DNA from: Pilatotrama ljubarskyi
Taxonomy: Eukaryota; Basidiomycota; Agaricomycetes; Polyporales; Polyporaceae
Assembly: GCA_022385805.1 (NCBI GenBank)
Contig: MU277672.1
Location: forward strand, 912,012 to 976,011
Direction of reading: 5' to 3'
Length of the DNA stretch: 64,000 bases
In this document: positions 1-10,609 of the stretch, in pieces
Layout: each line of letters starts with the position of its first letter
How positions within the stretch are numbered: the stretch's first letter is position 1
Made by a program: the position numbers and the translations under genes
The notes under the pieces: model-generated
Databases searched by the model: none
Told to the model about the DNA's origin: nothing
The model's input: the letters and a program-made list of their open reading frames with translations, nothing else

Positions 1-1399
1 CTCGACAAATATGATGCGGTCGTGATAATGTCCGGGGACGGGCTCATCCACGAAGTGTTCAACGGCTTCGCCGCGCACGCTCAGCCCTCGAAGGCGTTCC
101 GCGTGCCCGTGACGCCCATACCAAGTGGCTCGGGCAACGCACTGGCGATAAACCTAATGGGACTCGATGTCCGTGCGCTCTCTCCTCGATTGCGGATTGT
201 GTGCGGTGCTGATGGCTACCCTGGGCGGGCTGTGATAGGACGCGAGAGATATCTCCGTCGCTGCGCTCAATGCGATCAAGGGTGCGCTCTTGCATTGAAC
301 TCTAGAAAGACGCACGCACGCGAACTGACCACTCTGCCGCAACAGGCCGTCCGATGCCCATTGACCTCTTCTCGCTCACGCAAGGCGGAAAACGCTACAT
401 TTCCTTCATGTCGCAGTCGCTGGGGCTCATCGCCGACCTGGACCTCGGCACCGAGCACCTGCGTTTCATGGGCGGACAGTGAGGCGCCCTCACCGCTTCT
501 TCTCCACTGTTATCCTGACGCGATGCTACTCCCTCCCAGGCGCTTCGTCGTCGGTTTCATCTACGAAGGTACGGTGCTACGCTTTGCCTGCGCTCCCTCA
601 CGATGCAACCGTTCTCACAGCCTTGCTACGCGCCGCGCAGTGATTCGACATAAAACGTGTCCCGTCAAAGTCTCCATCAAAGTCGCGCATTCCGACAAGC
701 GCAAGATGGTGCAGGACATGCACGCCGCCCGCGCCCAAGCCCAAGCCGCTCACGCAGCCCAGTCCGACTCCGCTTCAAACGCTCAAAAGGCAAACGGAGA
801 TGCGCCTGCGGCGGCGGCGGCGCCGACGTTGGACGCGTCTGATGGAGGATTGCCTCCGCTGCAATATTCAGAGATGGACGAGGACGGCTGGGTGACCTTT
901 GACCGTCCGCTGGCGTACCTCTTCGCGGGCAAGGGCCCGTACGTGTCGCGTGACCTCTTGCAGTTCCCCGTCTCGCTCCCCACGGATGGGTTGATCGACG
1001 TGGCTCTGCTGGAACGGGTGCGTACGTCGCGTCTTTCTCGCTCCTACGTACTGAACGCCACCGTCGCGACAACAGACCACGCGCGTGTCGATGCTGAAAG
1101 CGATCGGAGGCGGCCAGGCGGGCGACCACTTCTGGATGGACACGGTACGTTACGCCCTCACCAACCCTCACCCAGGAGAGAGTCAACGCTGAATGACACG
1201 CCCGCCCCCGCAGCAACACTACATTAAGGCGCACGCGTACCGTGTCGAGCCGCACACGTCGCGGGGCTGGCTCTCAGTCGACGGCGAGGCGTTCCCGCTC
1301 GAGCCGTACCAGGTCGAGGTGCACCAGGGCCTCGGGACCGTGTTGAGCATGCATGGGTGCTACCAGCTCGATTTTGACATGCCGCAGGGGAAGCGGTAG
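1..1399 (+). CDS. Sphingosine (long-chain base) kinase, 3' part
   Basis: The gene enters from the left edge, so its N-terminus is missing. Phosphorylation of sphingoid bases by an LCB4/LCB5-type lipid kinase is inferred from family motifs. The first exon (1-168) carries the diacylglycerol-kinase catalytic motif SGDGLIHEVFNG and the GSGNALA nucleotide-site motif. Later exons (about 239-281, 346-478, 540-568, 630-1017, 1083-1142 and 1216-1399) give DISVAALNAIKG, a segment with GLIADLDLGTEHLRFMG, then LPTDGLIDVALLE, MLKAIGGGQAGDHFWMDT and a C-terminal beta domain ending DFDMPQGKR. A low-complexity Ala/Gln-rich insert lies around 700-850. Stop codons between these pieces fall in GT-AG introns. 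The stop is TAG at 1397-1399. A ceramide kinase or diacylglycerol kinase is less likely given the TEHLRFMG segment. Confidence 0.85.
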
Positions 1400-2001
1400 C
1401 GGTAGCGGGGCTTCCCTTGCGGGATGGAGCCGCTAGCAGCGGCGGCGGCGGCGGCGGGGATGGCGGTGCAGGCGGGTGACATGGATGCGTTTGATTATAC
1501 CCTGTGCCGGCTTTTCCTTCGTGCTCGTAACGAGCTGTGGTCCGAGTCTCGCTGCTTATTTATGTCACTATCTTATATGGAGGGATGAAGGACCCGAGCC
1601 TTTGCCGTGAGTTTGGGAACTTCCGGGGTCAGTCTCGCTGGTCATGTAGGAGAAGATGCTGAATGCTCACCATAGTCCCTCCGTTAAGGATCACGCTACG
1701 GTCAGCTTGAGGCTGCGGTCTCTCGCCCGTCGCGCGTTGCAAATCAGCTTCGTTTGACCCCGCGCGATTAGGTTGCACATCTTGCATCGCATCCTTTTCA
1801 TATAGTACGGGAAGTGGGCGTCGCCCCTCTCCTCTAGTTATAACAGCCTCGCGGAAACCAAGGACGCCTCGATGTATATTTCAGCTAGGTATACGTAGCA
1901 GACGCTGACGCAGAATGCAATCGAGTCGTTCGCGCTCTAGCGAGACCGCGCTGCCGATTTTTCTCAGTTGGATCGTTCACGCTGCCAGCACGGCTCGGTT
2001 T
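1400..2001. other. Gene-free spacer between the sphingosine kinase and the transposon
   Basis: No convincing coding exon is visible. The first 60 bases hold GGC/GCG triplet runs (about 1438-1457) just after the sphingosine kinase stop. The rest should contain its 3' UTR and the genomic DNA into which the transposon inserted. Confidence 0.5.
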
Positions 2002-2042
2002 GCCATCACCAAAAGTGCGCGGCGGGATGTATACCCATGCAG
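2002..2042 (+). repeat. Left terminal inverted repeat of the transposon
   Basis: Bases 2002-2022 and 2033-2042 pair with the right end (10076-10096 and 10057-10066) in inverted orientation. One mismatch occurs in the first block, and the spacer between blocks is 10 bp here against 9 bp on the right. Confidence 0.8.
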
Positions 2043-2369
2043 AGATATGCAGCCCTAGCACCCCATCGCATACCCTGCCTGCGAGATAGCGGTATACACG
2101 GGCCGCACAAAGGAACTGATTAACTTTGCAGAGTCCCCATCGCACTACAGTCCCTGCCTCCCCTGCTGAGCCTGAGCGCGGGAGGACAGCGGCTGCATCG
2201 TCCTGTGGGATTTGCAGTCTGATGTACCGGGCGTTGGCTTATGTATAGTAGACCACTATATAATTCAGGCCATACACATCGGCATACTTATCAGGCTTCG
2301 CAATCCTATGAGATCAAGCAGATCAATCTATTGGCAGTGAGGCTATCGGTACAAAATACAGTCTCGGAC

Positions 2370-2810
2370 ATGCAGGACAGGCACGAGAGCACGAAAGAAC
2401 GGGCCGGAATGAGCAATCGAGCAGGGAGACAGACAGAGCAACAGCTCGCGCGCGTCAAGAGGGCGGAGCAGGAGAAGGAGGAAGACGAGAGCCGGGAGGC
2501 GCGGGAGGCCGCGCGGAGGGCCGAGCAGAAACTGAGGGAGTGGCAGGCGAGGGAGCAGAGCCGCGAGGAGGTCAGGCGGATGGAAGTGAGGAGGCACCTC
2601 ACCGACAACCGCGACGACAGCTATGAGGAAGGCCGCGCGGACGGATATGACGCTGGCCTGGGAGATGGATACAAAGAGGGGACAGAGGAAGGGACTAGCG
2701 AAGGGTACTAGAGCGGTCGCTTGGAAAGCTTCGCGGCCGGGCGGATGACGGGGTTCGAGGAGGGCAAGAAGGCGGGCTACTCGGACGCAGAAGGCCGGGA
2801 CAGGGCATAG
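2370..2810 (+). pseudogene. Gly-X3 repeat, charged coiled-coil ORF interrupted by one stop
   Basis: This ORF is not assigned to a family. It can start at the ATG at 2370 or 2409. The first ~80 codons are rich in Glu, Arg, Gln and Ala and look like a charged coiled coil. From about 2625 a strict four-residue period with glycine begins (EGRADGYDAGLGDGYKEG and onward). The TAG at 2709-2711 interrupts it, but the frame continues to the TAG at 2808-2810 with glycines still on the same period (GRMTGFEEGKKAG): 12 of 13 expected positions are Gly. The array resembles the deca-GX3 motif of Yae1-type proteins, without implying that function. It lies inside the transposon, convergent with the DUF6698 gene. 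It may be a recently inactivated gene, a readthrough gene or a sequencing error. Confidence 0.45.
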
Positions 2811-2891
2811 CAAGCGAGAGAGAGAGGCCGAAGATGAGTCAGAAGCGAGCGCCTGAGAATACGAGAGCAGCATGAGCGGTCGGCACAGCGA

Positions 2892-4898
2892 TCAGTCCGA
2901 GCTAGGGCCGCCTCCATGCAGTGGTGGGCTAGCAGAGCCAGATGGGTGCTGGGACCTTTTGCCCGGGCGGGTCAGTAGGTAGCACATGGTACGAACGCGC
3001 AGTACATACTTCTCGCGTTGAGCCTGGCGACGTTGCTTGCGCTCGGCTTTTTGCAGACGCTCGAGCCGATCAGCTGCGGTTTCCTTCGCAGCCCCCGGCT
3101 TCCTCTTGCTAGTGCCGGAAACAGCGCCATACACCTCCCTGGGAGATGTCACCAAGCCAGCATAGCATTGTGTGAGTGAAACAGACTATTTTGTCACAGG
3201 CACGCACCGGTCCCACCACGCAAGGATCTCCTTGCACCATGGTGTTTCTGGGTCGCGGAAGAGCCGTGCGATGCGCTCGAAAAACTCCGAATTATTGAAT
3301 TCCCCGACGTCGTCGACCGTCTGGAACTGGTGCTGGCTGCTCAGAACGAAGCGCATCTGGACCGCCGAGATAGTGAGGTACAACGAGGGTATACAATGTA
3401 GAAGAAACTTACGAGAACAGCGACGTACGCGATGGTGCGCGGGTGCACCCGGGAGATGTTGTACGTCCGTGAGATCGGTGGCTTGCCTGGGGTGTTGCCC
3501 AGTCTGGCGCCCGTTCGGAACGCAGAATTGCGCCCAGTCCAAACACGTTTGTAGAACTATGCGAGCGTCAGGTACGAGCAGCAGCATAAACTACATTACT
3601 TACACCTAGCAATAATGGGCTCAAGAGGAACCCAGGCTCGGTAGCATCCTCCGGTGCCTCTTCCACGAGCTTTTGATCATAGAGGTAGCAGGGGTACTGG
3701 GCGGCAGTGATGTCCTTGTCCCCGGCCAAAACGGCAATACAGAACCTGTGTTGCCGGAAGTGTCAGCTGAGTACTTGTCAGATAAAATTGATGCCCACGC
3801 ATCAGGATCCTTGTCAAACTCGTGGAGCATATCTTGCGGGCAGAGGAGTCGCGCAGTGTAGGTATTGTTCCAGCCACGCTGATATTTCTGCAGTTTGGGC
3901 GGGGCACGCTCGTACGATGGCCATGGCCGCGTGGCTGCATCGCTCAGGAGGAGTATACCATCATTGCGCACAGCGCTCGTGTCATCGCCACGGGACGCGC
4001 GTGCACAATAATCCACCTAAATATAGGTCAACGAGTAAGCCCAGGTTGTTGTCATGGAGGACCTACGTATTTCGCGTATCTCACAAGCTGGTCATCATCG
4101 AGGATGCCGATGTCAGTCTTGAGGTCAGGCATGATGTCGAGAAGGGCGGCATACTGGTAGCGCAGCTCGCGCTCCTGATTACGAACCTGTAACCTGTAAT
4201 GAACCTGTTAGTGTCATTCAAAATGAGTATGGGTGATTGCTCACTTGCTCGCGCGCTCGTCCTCGGTCTCGTCCTCGTCGGCGTCTTCATCACACGAGCT
4301 CTCATCGTCCGTGACCTCTGTGTTGCCCTGACCGAAGACGAGTGCATCGTGTGTGCTCAGGAATGGATTGATCATGCGCGAGACGAGGCGCGCTGCAATG
4401 CGCATCCCCTTGATCTCCTCAGACGATCTAGTAGGAAGGCAGTCAGTGGAATGCAGACTGTATACACTGTGTAACTTGCCGATCAGTCGTTCTGTCGTGC
4501 TCCATAGCGTCGAGAATCTTCGTGAGCTTCTTCTCACGCTTCCGAGCGCGTTTTTCAGCTACAGTGTCATTGTATGGGCTTGGGGGTCGCTCGTGGGCTT
4601 CTGTTTGGGTGGCGTCAAGCTCCTGTCTGGGTATATGCGTGTGCTCACCTTCCGCGGATGCTGGAGGCATCTGATGCTGGTTATGGGAGGTGTGCTGTGA
4701 GCTGTGAGATGCGCCTTCACTTGGAACAGGCATCGAAGCTGACGATACTGGCTGTGGCACTGGGAGTGTGCCGGCAGGTGCATCCAATGTTGTCGGCTGG
4801 TTTCTGAGGGGTGCCAGATGCCGTGGAGGTGCTCTGACCTGGGGAGCCTCGCGCCCTTTGCTCTTTTTCTTGCCTTTGTCGCGCTTGTCTTTGGACAT
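2892..4898 (-). CDS. DUF6698-family protein carried in the transposon
   Basis: Function is unknown; DUF6698 proteins are known to me as expanded, uncharacterised genes of Agaricomycetes. The start ATG at 4898 opens a Lys-rich N-terminus (MSKDKRDKGKKKSKG) followed by a Pro/Gln-rich linker. Exons then give an acidic segment, QYAALLDIMPDLKTDIGIL, WNNTYTARLLCPQDMLHEF, YDQKLVEEAPEDATEPGFLL, NTPGKPPISRTYNISRVHP with RTIAYVAVL, RFVLSSQHQFQTVDD, and FFERIARLFRD leading to ILAWWDR. A last exon supplies a basic tail (KAERKQRRQAQREK). That order matches the family as I know it. The first intron (4428-4479) begins GC rather than GT, and that splice keeps the frame (DR|SSEEIKG). The gene is head-to-head with the transposase, 184 bp apart. 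The family call is from memory of the motifs, not a search. Confidence 0.7.
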
Positions 4899-5082
4899 GG
4901 TAGGAGCGAATGAGTGCGATCTTGACCAAACACACGCGTATGGCTGCGACAGAGCTCAGCCACTCACCACGTGACCATGCCGATCCTGCGACGCATCCTG
5001 TACAGTTCCACCTGTCAATCGAGATCTTACCTACAATCACATCTTCTAAGTCCATCGCACCAGTGGCGGCTCTACGTGCACC
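4899..5082. promoter_or_regulatory. Divergent promoter region of the transposon's two main genes
   Basis: These 184 bases separate the start codons of the DUF6698 gene (minus) and the transposase (plus), so both promoters must lie here or overlap the first exons. I see no clear TATA box. Confidence 0.5.
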
Positions 5083-8000
5083 ATGCCCATATGCCTCGGA
5101 TGCAAAACGCCCTTTGACGAACTGCGTGCGTATGCTGCGCATCGTGCTCGCTGCAGCAAGTCTGGCCCTGCACTCCGTGATACAGTGCGGAAACGGAGGG
5201 CCGAATTCGAGGAGCATAAGGCAGAGGGTCATAGGCGTAAGCGGGAAAAGAGAGAGGCAGATGAAAGGGCAGAGGCATTCGCCTTCAAGGTGTGTCGCTT
5301 ATTACCAAACTCTGCAACACGATATACCAATCACAGTCTTTCCCAGGACATCCCGGAGCTTTTAGAACCTCCAGAGCCTCCGCTGCCTGACCCCGCGACG
5401 GTCAGCCGTTCTGGACGGGTGCGAAAGGCCCCTCGAAAGTACAAAGACCACCTCCCAACTTCGTATATGGGCCTCCCTGCTCATTTACGCGCCACTCATC
5501 CCCGACCACCCTTGCCGGTGCAGATGCCCTGTGTACGCGACCCCAGTGCTCTCCCTCTCCCTTCGATGTCACCAGTCGCACCACCATCAGACTCTGCGGG
5601 GCAGCCATCTGTCGTTCCAGCTGCGCCCGCTGACAAAGCCCAGCCTCTGGGCTTCCGGACCACATCTGATACGTTTGGTCTGTACCGCGTGTATTCGCGG
5701 AAACCCCGGCGCGATTCTGAGAACACGACATGGGAGGCAGTCTGTGATGAGAGTATCCCACACCCACCATCTCCATCCCCGCCGCGCCCACCCCCCGGCT
5801 TCGAGCACTCTTGTCACCTTCCCCACCCGTCCCTTGACCCCTTTGCGCCGTTCCCCAATGTAACGACTTTCGACATGGTGTATTGGCAATCAAATGGATC
5901 CAATATGAAGTCCAACAGCGAGATGAACAGCTGGGCCCAGGTCATGCAACAGCCCGGGTTCAATCCTGCCGACGTTGCAAGCTTCGACGCTGCCCGAGAG
6001 GTACAAAGGCTTGACACCTACATTGAGGAGACCGAGGGCTCACCACTCTCGGCACGTGACGGCTGGATCAACGGCTCCGTCGTCATCCGTCTTCCGAAGG
6101 AGGGAGAACGCTACCCATCTGAGGCAGATGCTCCTGCATTCACCGTACAGGGTGTGTATTATCGCTCACTCACAGAGGTGATACAAAATGCGTACCAACA
6201 GCCGTGTGTGAAGGACTGGCACATCATCCCATACCGGCTGTACTGGATGCCCTCTTGCGCAAACACTATTGCGGACGACTCCGGCTCCTCAGGATCTCCC
6301 TCACGATCCCGCTCTCACTCTTCCTCTTCCCCCAATCTACCCTGGGACCGATCACAATCCTCGTCATCCTCGTCATCGTCCACATCACGCTCAAGTTCGT
6401 CAGCTTACAAAGAGTCTGGCATTCGGGTATACAGCGAGATCTACGACTCGGATGCGCTGCTTGCTGATGATGAAGAGATTCAACGGCGCCCGCGCGAGGC
6501 TGATGATGCCGACGACATTGAGTATGCCATTGCCCCACTTCTCCTCTGGTCAGATTCTACACACCTGGCAAATTTCGGGACGGCGTCGCTTTGGCCAGCA
6601 TATGCATACTTCGGTTCACAAAGCAAGTACACCAGGGGCAAGCCGACCGCCTTCGCAGCGCATCACGTTGCGTATATCCCATCTGTATGTCAGCGTCTCT
6701 TGTATACCTTCAACTGATTTATCTAAACCTATTTGTTCATCCAGCTCCCGGACGTTATTCAAGACACATACACGCAAATATACGGTGTACCAGCCACTGC
6801 TGCTATGCTTACTTTCCTCAAGCGTGAGCTTATGCAAGAGGTTTGGTTGCTTCTACTCGACAATCGCTTCATGTACATATATGTCCATGGCCTTCTCCTC
6901 CTCTGCGGCGACGAGATCCGCCGTCGACTCTTTCCGCGCTTTCAATTCCACTCTGCAGATTACGTCGAAAAGTATGTGTTCCTGTGCAATGATGTCGCTC
7001 AAGGCAAACCACTCACCTTCTGCTGTACAGAATTCTTCAAGCGTGTCTTAAATATTTCGCAAAGTGCCCGTGTCCACGCTGCCGCATCAATAAGGACAAG
7101 CTCCTCGAGATGGGCACCCGCAACGATACATATCGGCGCAACCACCTCCGCCTTGACGACAACGACCTCCAATACCGCATCAAGCTTACGCGGTGCTGGA
7201 TATTCGAGCAGGGTGTCTCCCTTACCAGTGTCCATATGAAGCGAGTACTCGACCCGCTTTCTATCACTCCGACGCGCGTGCGTGACTCTCGTCTGCAGAT
7301 TTGTCATCACCTTGCTCACAAACTTCACAGAACGCATTTTCTGTGCGGTTACGTGAACACGGCTTCAATTTCTACTCCCTCTACGTACCCGATCTCATGC
7401 ACGAGTTTGAGCTTGGTGTCTGGAAGTCCGTTCTAACGCACATCCTTCGCATCCTGTACGCTGCGGGAGGTGACACCATACAGGAGCTCAATCGGAGGTA
7501 TGTTTCATGTACAATTTAGTTCTATGTGTCCTGAAGCGTCGTTCTGTCGATAAATCAAATCCCAGGTTCCGCCAGGTTCCGACATTTGGGCGAATCCGTA
7601 AATTTTGCGACAACGTCGCAGATCAGCGCAAGCTGGCTGCCCGCGACTATGAGAACAATTTACGTGTACGTGTCCTCTCGCACTGGGCCTGAACAGTCAG
7701 ACAATCACGATGACATCATCGCTTACTATTTGCACTACTGCTTTTAGACGTCAATGCCAGTCATGGAGGCTCTTCTCGACAGCGCAGAAGACGACAAGAT
7801 CGTTCTAGACATGCTCTTCGACCTCAACAGTTGGCACTGTCTCGCGAAGCTGCGCGCGCACACGGAGCCCTTGCTCGAAGCACTGAGCATCAAGGCGATC
7901 GAGGTTGGTCGTGACGTGCGCAAGTTTGCCAAAGTCACATGCACCAAATGGCACACCGTCGACCTTCCCAAGGAGGCGGCAGCTCGTGGACGTCGCAAGG

Positions 8001-9795
8001 CAGCAGTCTCGAAGAAGACAGGGAAAGTCTTTGTAGGCAAAGAACCCGTGAACCGCAAGCGACGCACGTTCAACCTCAACACCTACAAGTACCATTCCAT
8101 TCGCGACTATCCCACCATCATCCGCCTCCACGCCACCACCGACAACTGGTCGACTCAAACGGTGCGCGACTCACTTGAGTGCAGTGCCAGTGCACTCTTT
8201 GAACTGATATTCACCGCTCACTGCCAGGGCGAGCTCGAACATCGGCACGTCAAGCGGTTCTATGCCCGGACGAACAAGAATAATCACGAATATCAGATTG
8301 CGCAGCACATGAGACGCGCTGAGAAGCTTCGTATCATCAAGACCCGCGTGGACGCTGCCCGTCAGAAGGTCATTGAAGCCGAGAATGGTCGCGATCCGGC
8401 TGAGGCACGAGGGCCTGCCAACACGGCCGCGCCCCCATCTCCGGAGCTCGTCAACGCTGACAAGGAAGAAGATATTGCTTACAGCAACCCATGGGACCGC
8501 TACCACATTGCGGAGTCCCAGCGCGACAGCGACGACATCGCTGCATGGGTCTCCGCACACCGTGGCGACCCAGCATACAAGGTTTGTTGATGGCCCCCTG
8601 TCGTTGATACACTATGTCTTACGCCGGCTGGACCGTACAGGACTTCATTCCTCGACTCAGGAGCCATCTATGTTCCCGCTGGGATAGCATCAACAGTGAC
8701 GACTCTGACCTCCAGGTGGGCGAGGCACCAGCCGTGCCACAGCACCTTCACATTGTGAACAACCGGATCTACCACCATCGTGTTTTCCGGATCAACTATA
8801 CGACTTATGACGTCCGACGCGCTCAGGACTCTGTGAATCCCCGCACTCACCCCGACATCTTCATGCTCTCAGGAACCACCACTGCCCACAGCCTCGAGGA
8901 CGACATCAGCTGTGCTGACCTCTCCGACAATCACCCATTCACCTACGCTCGCGTAATCGGTGTGTTCCACGTCAACGTGCGCCCGCTGGAGTTGCCTTAT
9001 GACGATCTGGTGCGTATGGACGTCCTATGGGTGCGATGGTTGGCTGTCGACCAACCTGGCGGTTTCTCGCGCAAACGCTTGCCTCGCCTGCAGTTTGTGA
9101 AGGATGGCCCCGATGAAGCAGCATTTGGCTTCGTAGATCCCCGGGACGTCATCCGCGGCATTCACCTCATCCCCGCATTTGCACACAAACACACTGTCGA
9201 ACTTCTGGGCCCGTCGGAGGCTGCGCGCGTGGGCCCCGACTATTCTCAAGATAACGACACGGATTTCCGGTATTATTACGCTAACCTGTGAGCCCTCCCA
9301 CGTCGCACGCTGCTGACCAGAGGTCGGGCCGGGGACACTCTCACTGAGATACACTTTCACAGGTTCGCCGATAGGGACATCTTTCTACGCTACCACGGCG
9401 GTGGGATCGGCCACTCACTGTACGGCGGCGAGCACCAGCCCGAGTTCTTTCTTGATCAGTTAGGAAGTGACCCGGAAAGTCCAGACGACGAGGAAGACGA
9501 GGATGTGCTTGACGACGATCCCGCCTGCGCGGAAGGAGCTCCAGCCGACTACCTACCCGCAGATGTCGACGGTCCTGGGCTGCCGCCAGTGCCAGTGGGT
9601 GCTGCGGGTCAGGACGACCTCCTGGCCCTCGCTGCTGGGCTTGCCGGGGATGAAGATGATCAAGACGAGCTAGAGTACTTAGAGGAGCCCGAAGGTGATG
9701 ATGATGGTCGTGAGGACGACCAGAGCGGCGGCGAGCTTGATGAGGAATTGGGGGAGTATGATGAATATGGCGACGAGGGCTTTGCACCTCTGTAG
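5083..9795 (+). CDS. Plavaka-type transposase, apparently intact
   Basis: Predicted DDE-type transposase of the Plavaka group (CACTA-like), responsible for moving the surrounding element. It starts at ATG 5083 with a Cys/His zinc-finger-like head (C..C...H...H...C within the first 24 residues), followed by a long Pro/Ser-rich region. About seven introns are visible, including 5290-5346, 6973-7028, 7277-7330, 7498-7564 and 7663-7746. Conserved segments in order are LKRELMQEVWLLLLDNRF, FHSADYVEK, KCPCPRCRINKDKLLEMGTR, YVPDLMHEFELGVWKSVL, RFRQVPTFGRIRKF, GELEHRHVKRFYARTNKN, RINYTTYDVRRAQDSVNP and DRDIFLRYHGGGIGHSLYG. The C-terminal tail is acidic. No frameshift or premature stop remains once introns are removed. 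The group was assigned by remembered motifs. A KDZ-type transposase was considered and set aside because these motif blocks are Plavaka-like. Confidence 0.8.
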
Positions 9796-10056
9796 TATAC
9801 TATGGTAGTCTTACACTTGTCTGCTACCCGAACTAGCTGCAGTACAAAGGCTACCAACCATCTGACGCCTCTGCAAGCCAGCCTCTCCATCGCGTGCACG
9901 TCGCGCGGTATGCAGACCCCTGTATACACTTGCCTCCCTAGTGAATGGTCTGCACCCGTCGCCTCACGCGGCCTCGAATTCATCCCGCTGCGTCGGGCGG
10001 TGAAGGGACTGCATACCCGAGCACTGCCCGATTAGGTATGCACCCTCGGCCGCACG
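9796..10056. other. Right subterminal region of the transposon with repeated GGTATGCA motifs
   Basis: No gene is visible. The 8-mer GGTATGCA occurs at 9907-9914 and 10035-10042, and its reverse complement at 10010-10017. A seven-base version (GCATACC) lies at 2068-2074 in the left subterminal region. CACTA elements typically carry such subterminal transposase-binding repeats; that role here is inference. Confidence 0.4.
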
Positions 10057-10096
10057 CTGCATGGGTTTGCACGGCCCGCGCACTTTTGCTGATGGC
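10057..10096 (-). repeat. Right terminal inverted repeat of the transposon
   Basis: Reverse complement of the left terminus, as described for 2002-2042. It lies about 260 bp beyond the transposase stop codon. A copy of GGTATGCA sits just inside it at 10035-10042. Confidence 0.8.
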
Positions 10097-10609
10097 CATG
10101 ATGCCACAGTACTGCTCTTGAATCGATGCCAAGAAGACTCATAGCGAGTCTTTCCAGCAATGCACGAATCACGATATGTTCTCTGATGTCCGGAAGGCAA
10201 CCGGGGCTTCTGCATCGCTCCGCAGCTAGGTGTAGCTGTATAGAGCTGGGGTGGATGTGGACACCATGAATTGATTCCCTCGGCAAGGTTGTGGCGCTTG
10301 CGCTCATTCAGTTTTGGGATGGTTCTCGGCAATTGTATGGCGGATGCACAGGGATGAGCGACACGCCATGAGAGCACACAGAAACATGAGAGAATGGAAG
10401 AGATTGCCACCAGATTCGCGACATTATGCAAGATATATCTAGCCTATGACACAGGTTGTAGGGAGCGTGTGTGTAGCGACTACGCCGATCGCGCGCGAGT
10501 ACAAAGTCCGACGATATCTAACTCCGAGAGTCCGTGCGTTATATACGATGCCCATGTAAGATAGTAAGGAAAGCGTCCGCGTGCGTATGCAAGTGTCTAT
10601 GGGTCGTGA
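10097..10609. other. Gene-free spacer downstream of the transposon and of AGS1
   Basis: No supported coding exon. The stretch holds the genomic flank of the transposon insertion and, near 10.5 kb, the 3' UTR region of the glucan synthase gene. Confidence 0.5.

Larger units (their letters stand above)
2002..10096. mobile_element. Complete Plavaka-type (CACTA-like) DNA transposon with three genes
   Basis: The element is defined by imperfect terminal inverted repeats: 2002-2022 at the left and the reverse complement of 10076-10096 at the right match at 20 of 21 bases around a CAAAAGTGCGCGG core. A second inverted block, ACCCATGCAG, lies at 2033-2042 and 10057-10066, almost the same distance inside each end. 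Between the ends are an apparently intact transposase on the plus strand, a divergently transcribed DUF6698 gene, and a short Gly-X3 repeat ORF. If the true ends begin with CAC/CAG (2007 and 10091), the flanks show a 2-bp AT duplication, which fits the short target duplications of CACTA-type elements. Outer boundaries are therefore certain only to about 5 bp. Confidence 0.8.

Noticed and set aside
5083..9795. KDZ (Kyakuja-Dileera-Zisupton) transposase
   Set aside because: The blocks PDLMHEFELGVWK, QVPTFGR, GELEHRHVKRFY and NYTTYDVRR fit Plavaka-type transposases; I saw no CxC domain typical of KDZ proteins.
9964..10431. 155-codon minus-strand frame across the right end of the transposon
   Set aside because: It runs through the terminal repeat into flanking DNA and has no recognisable domain.
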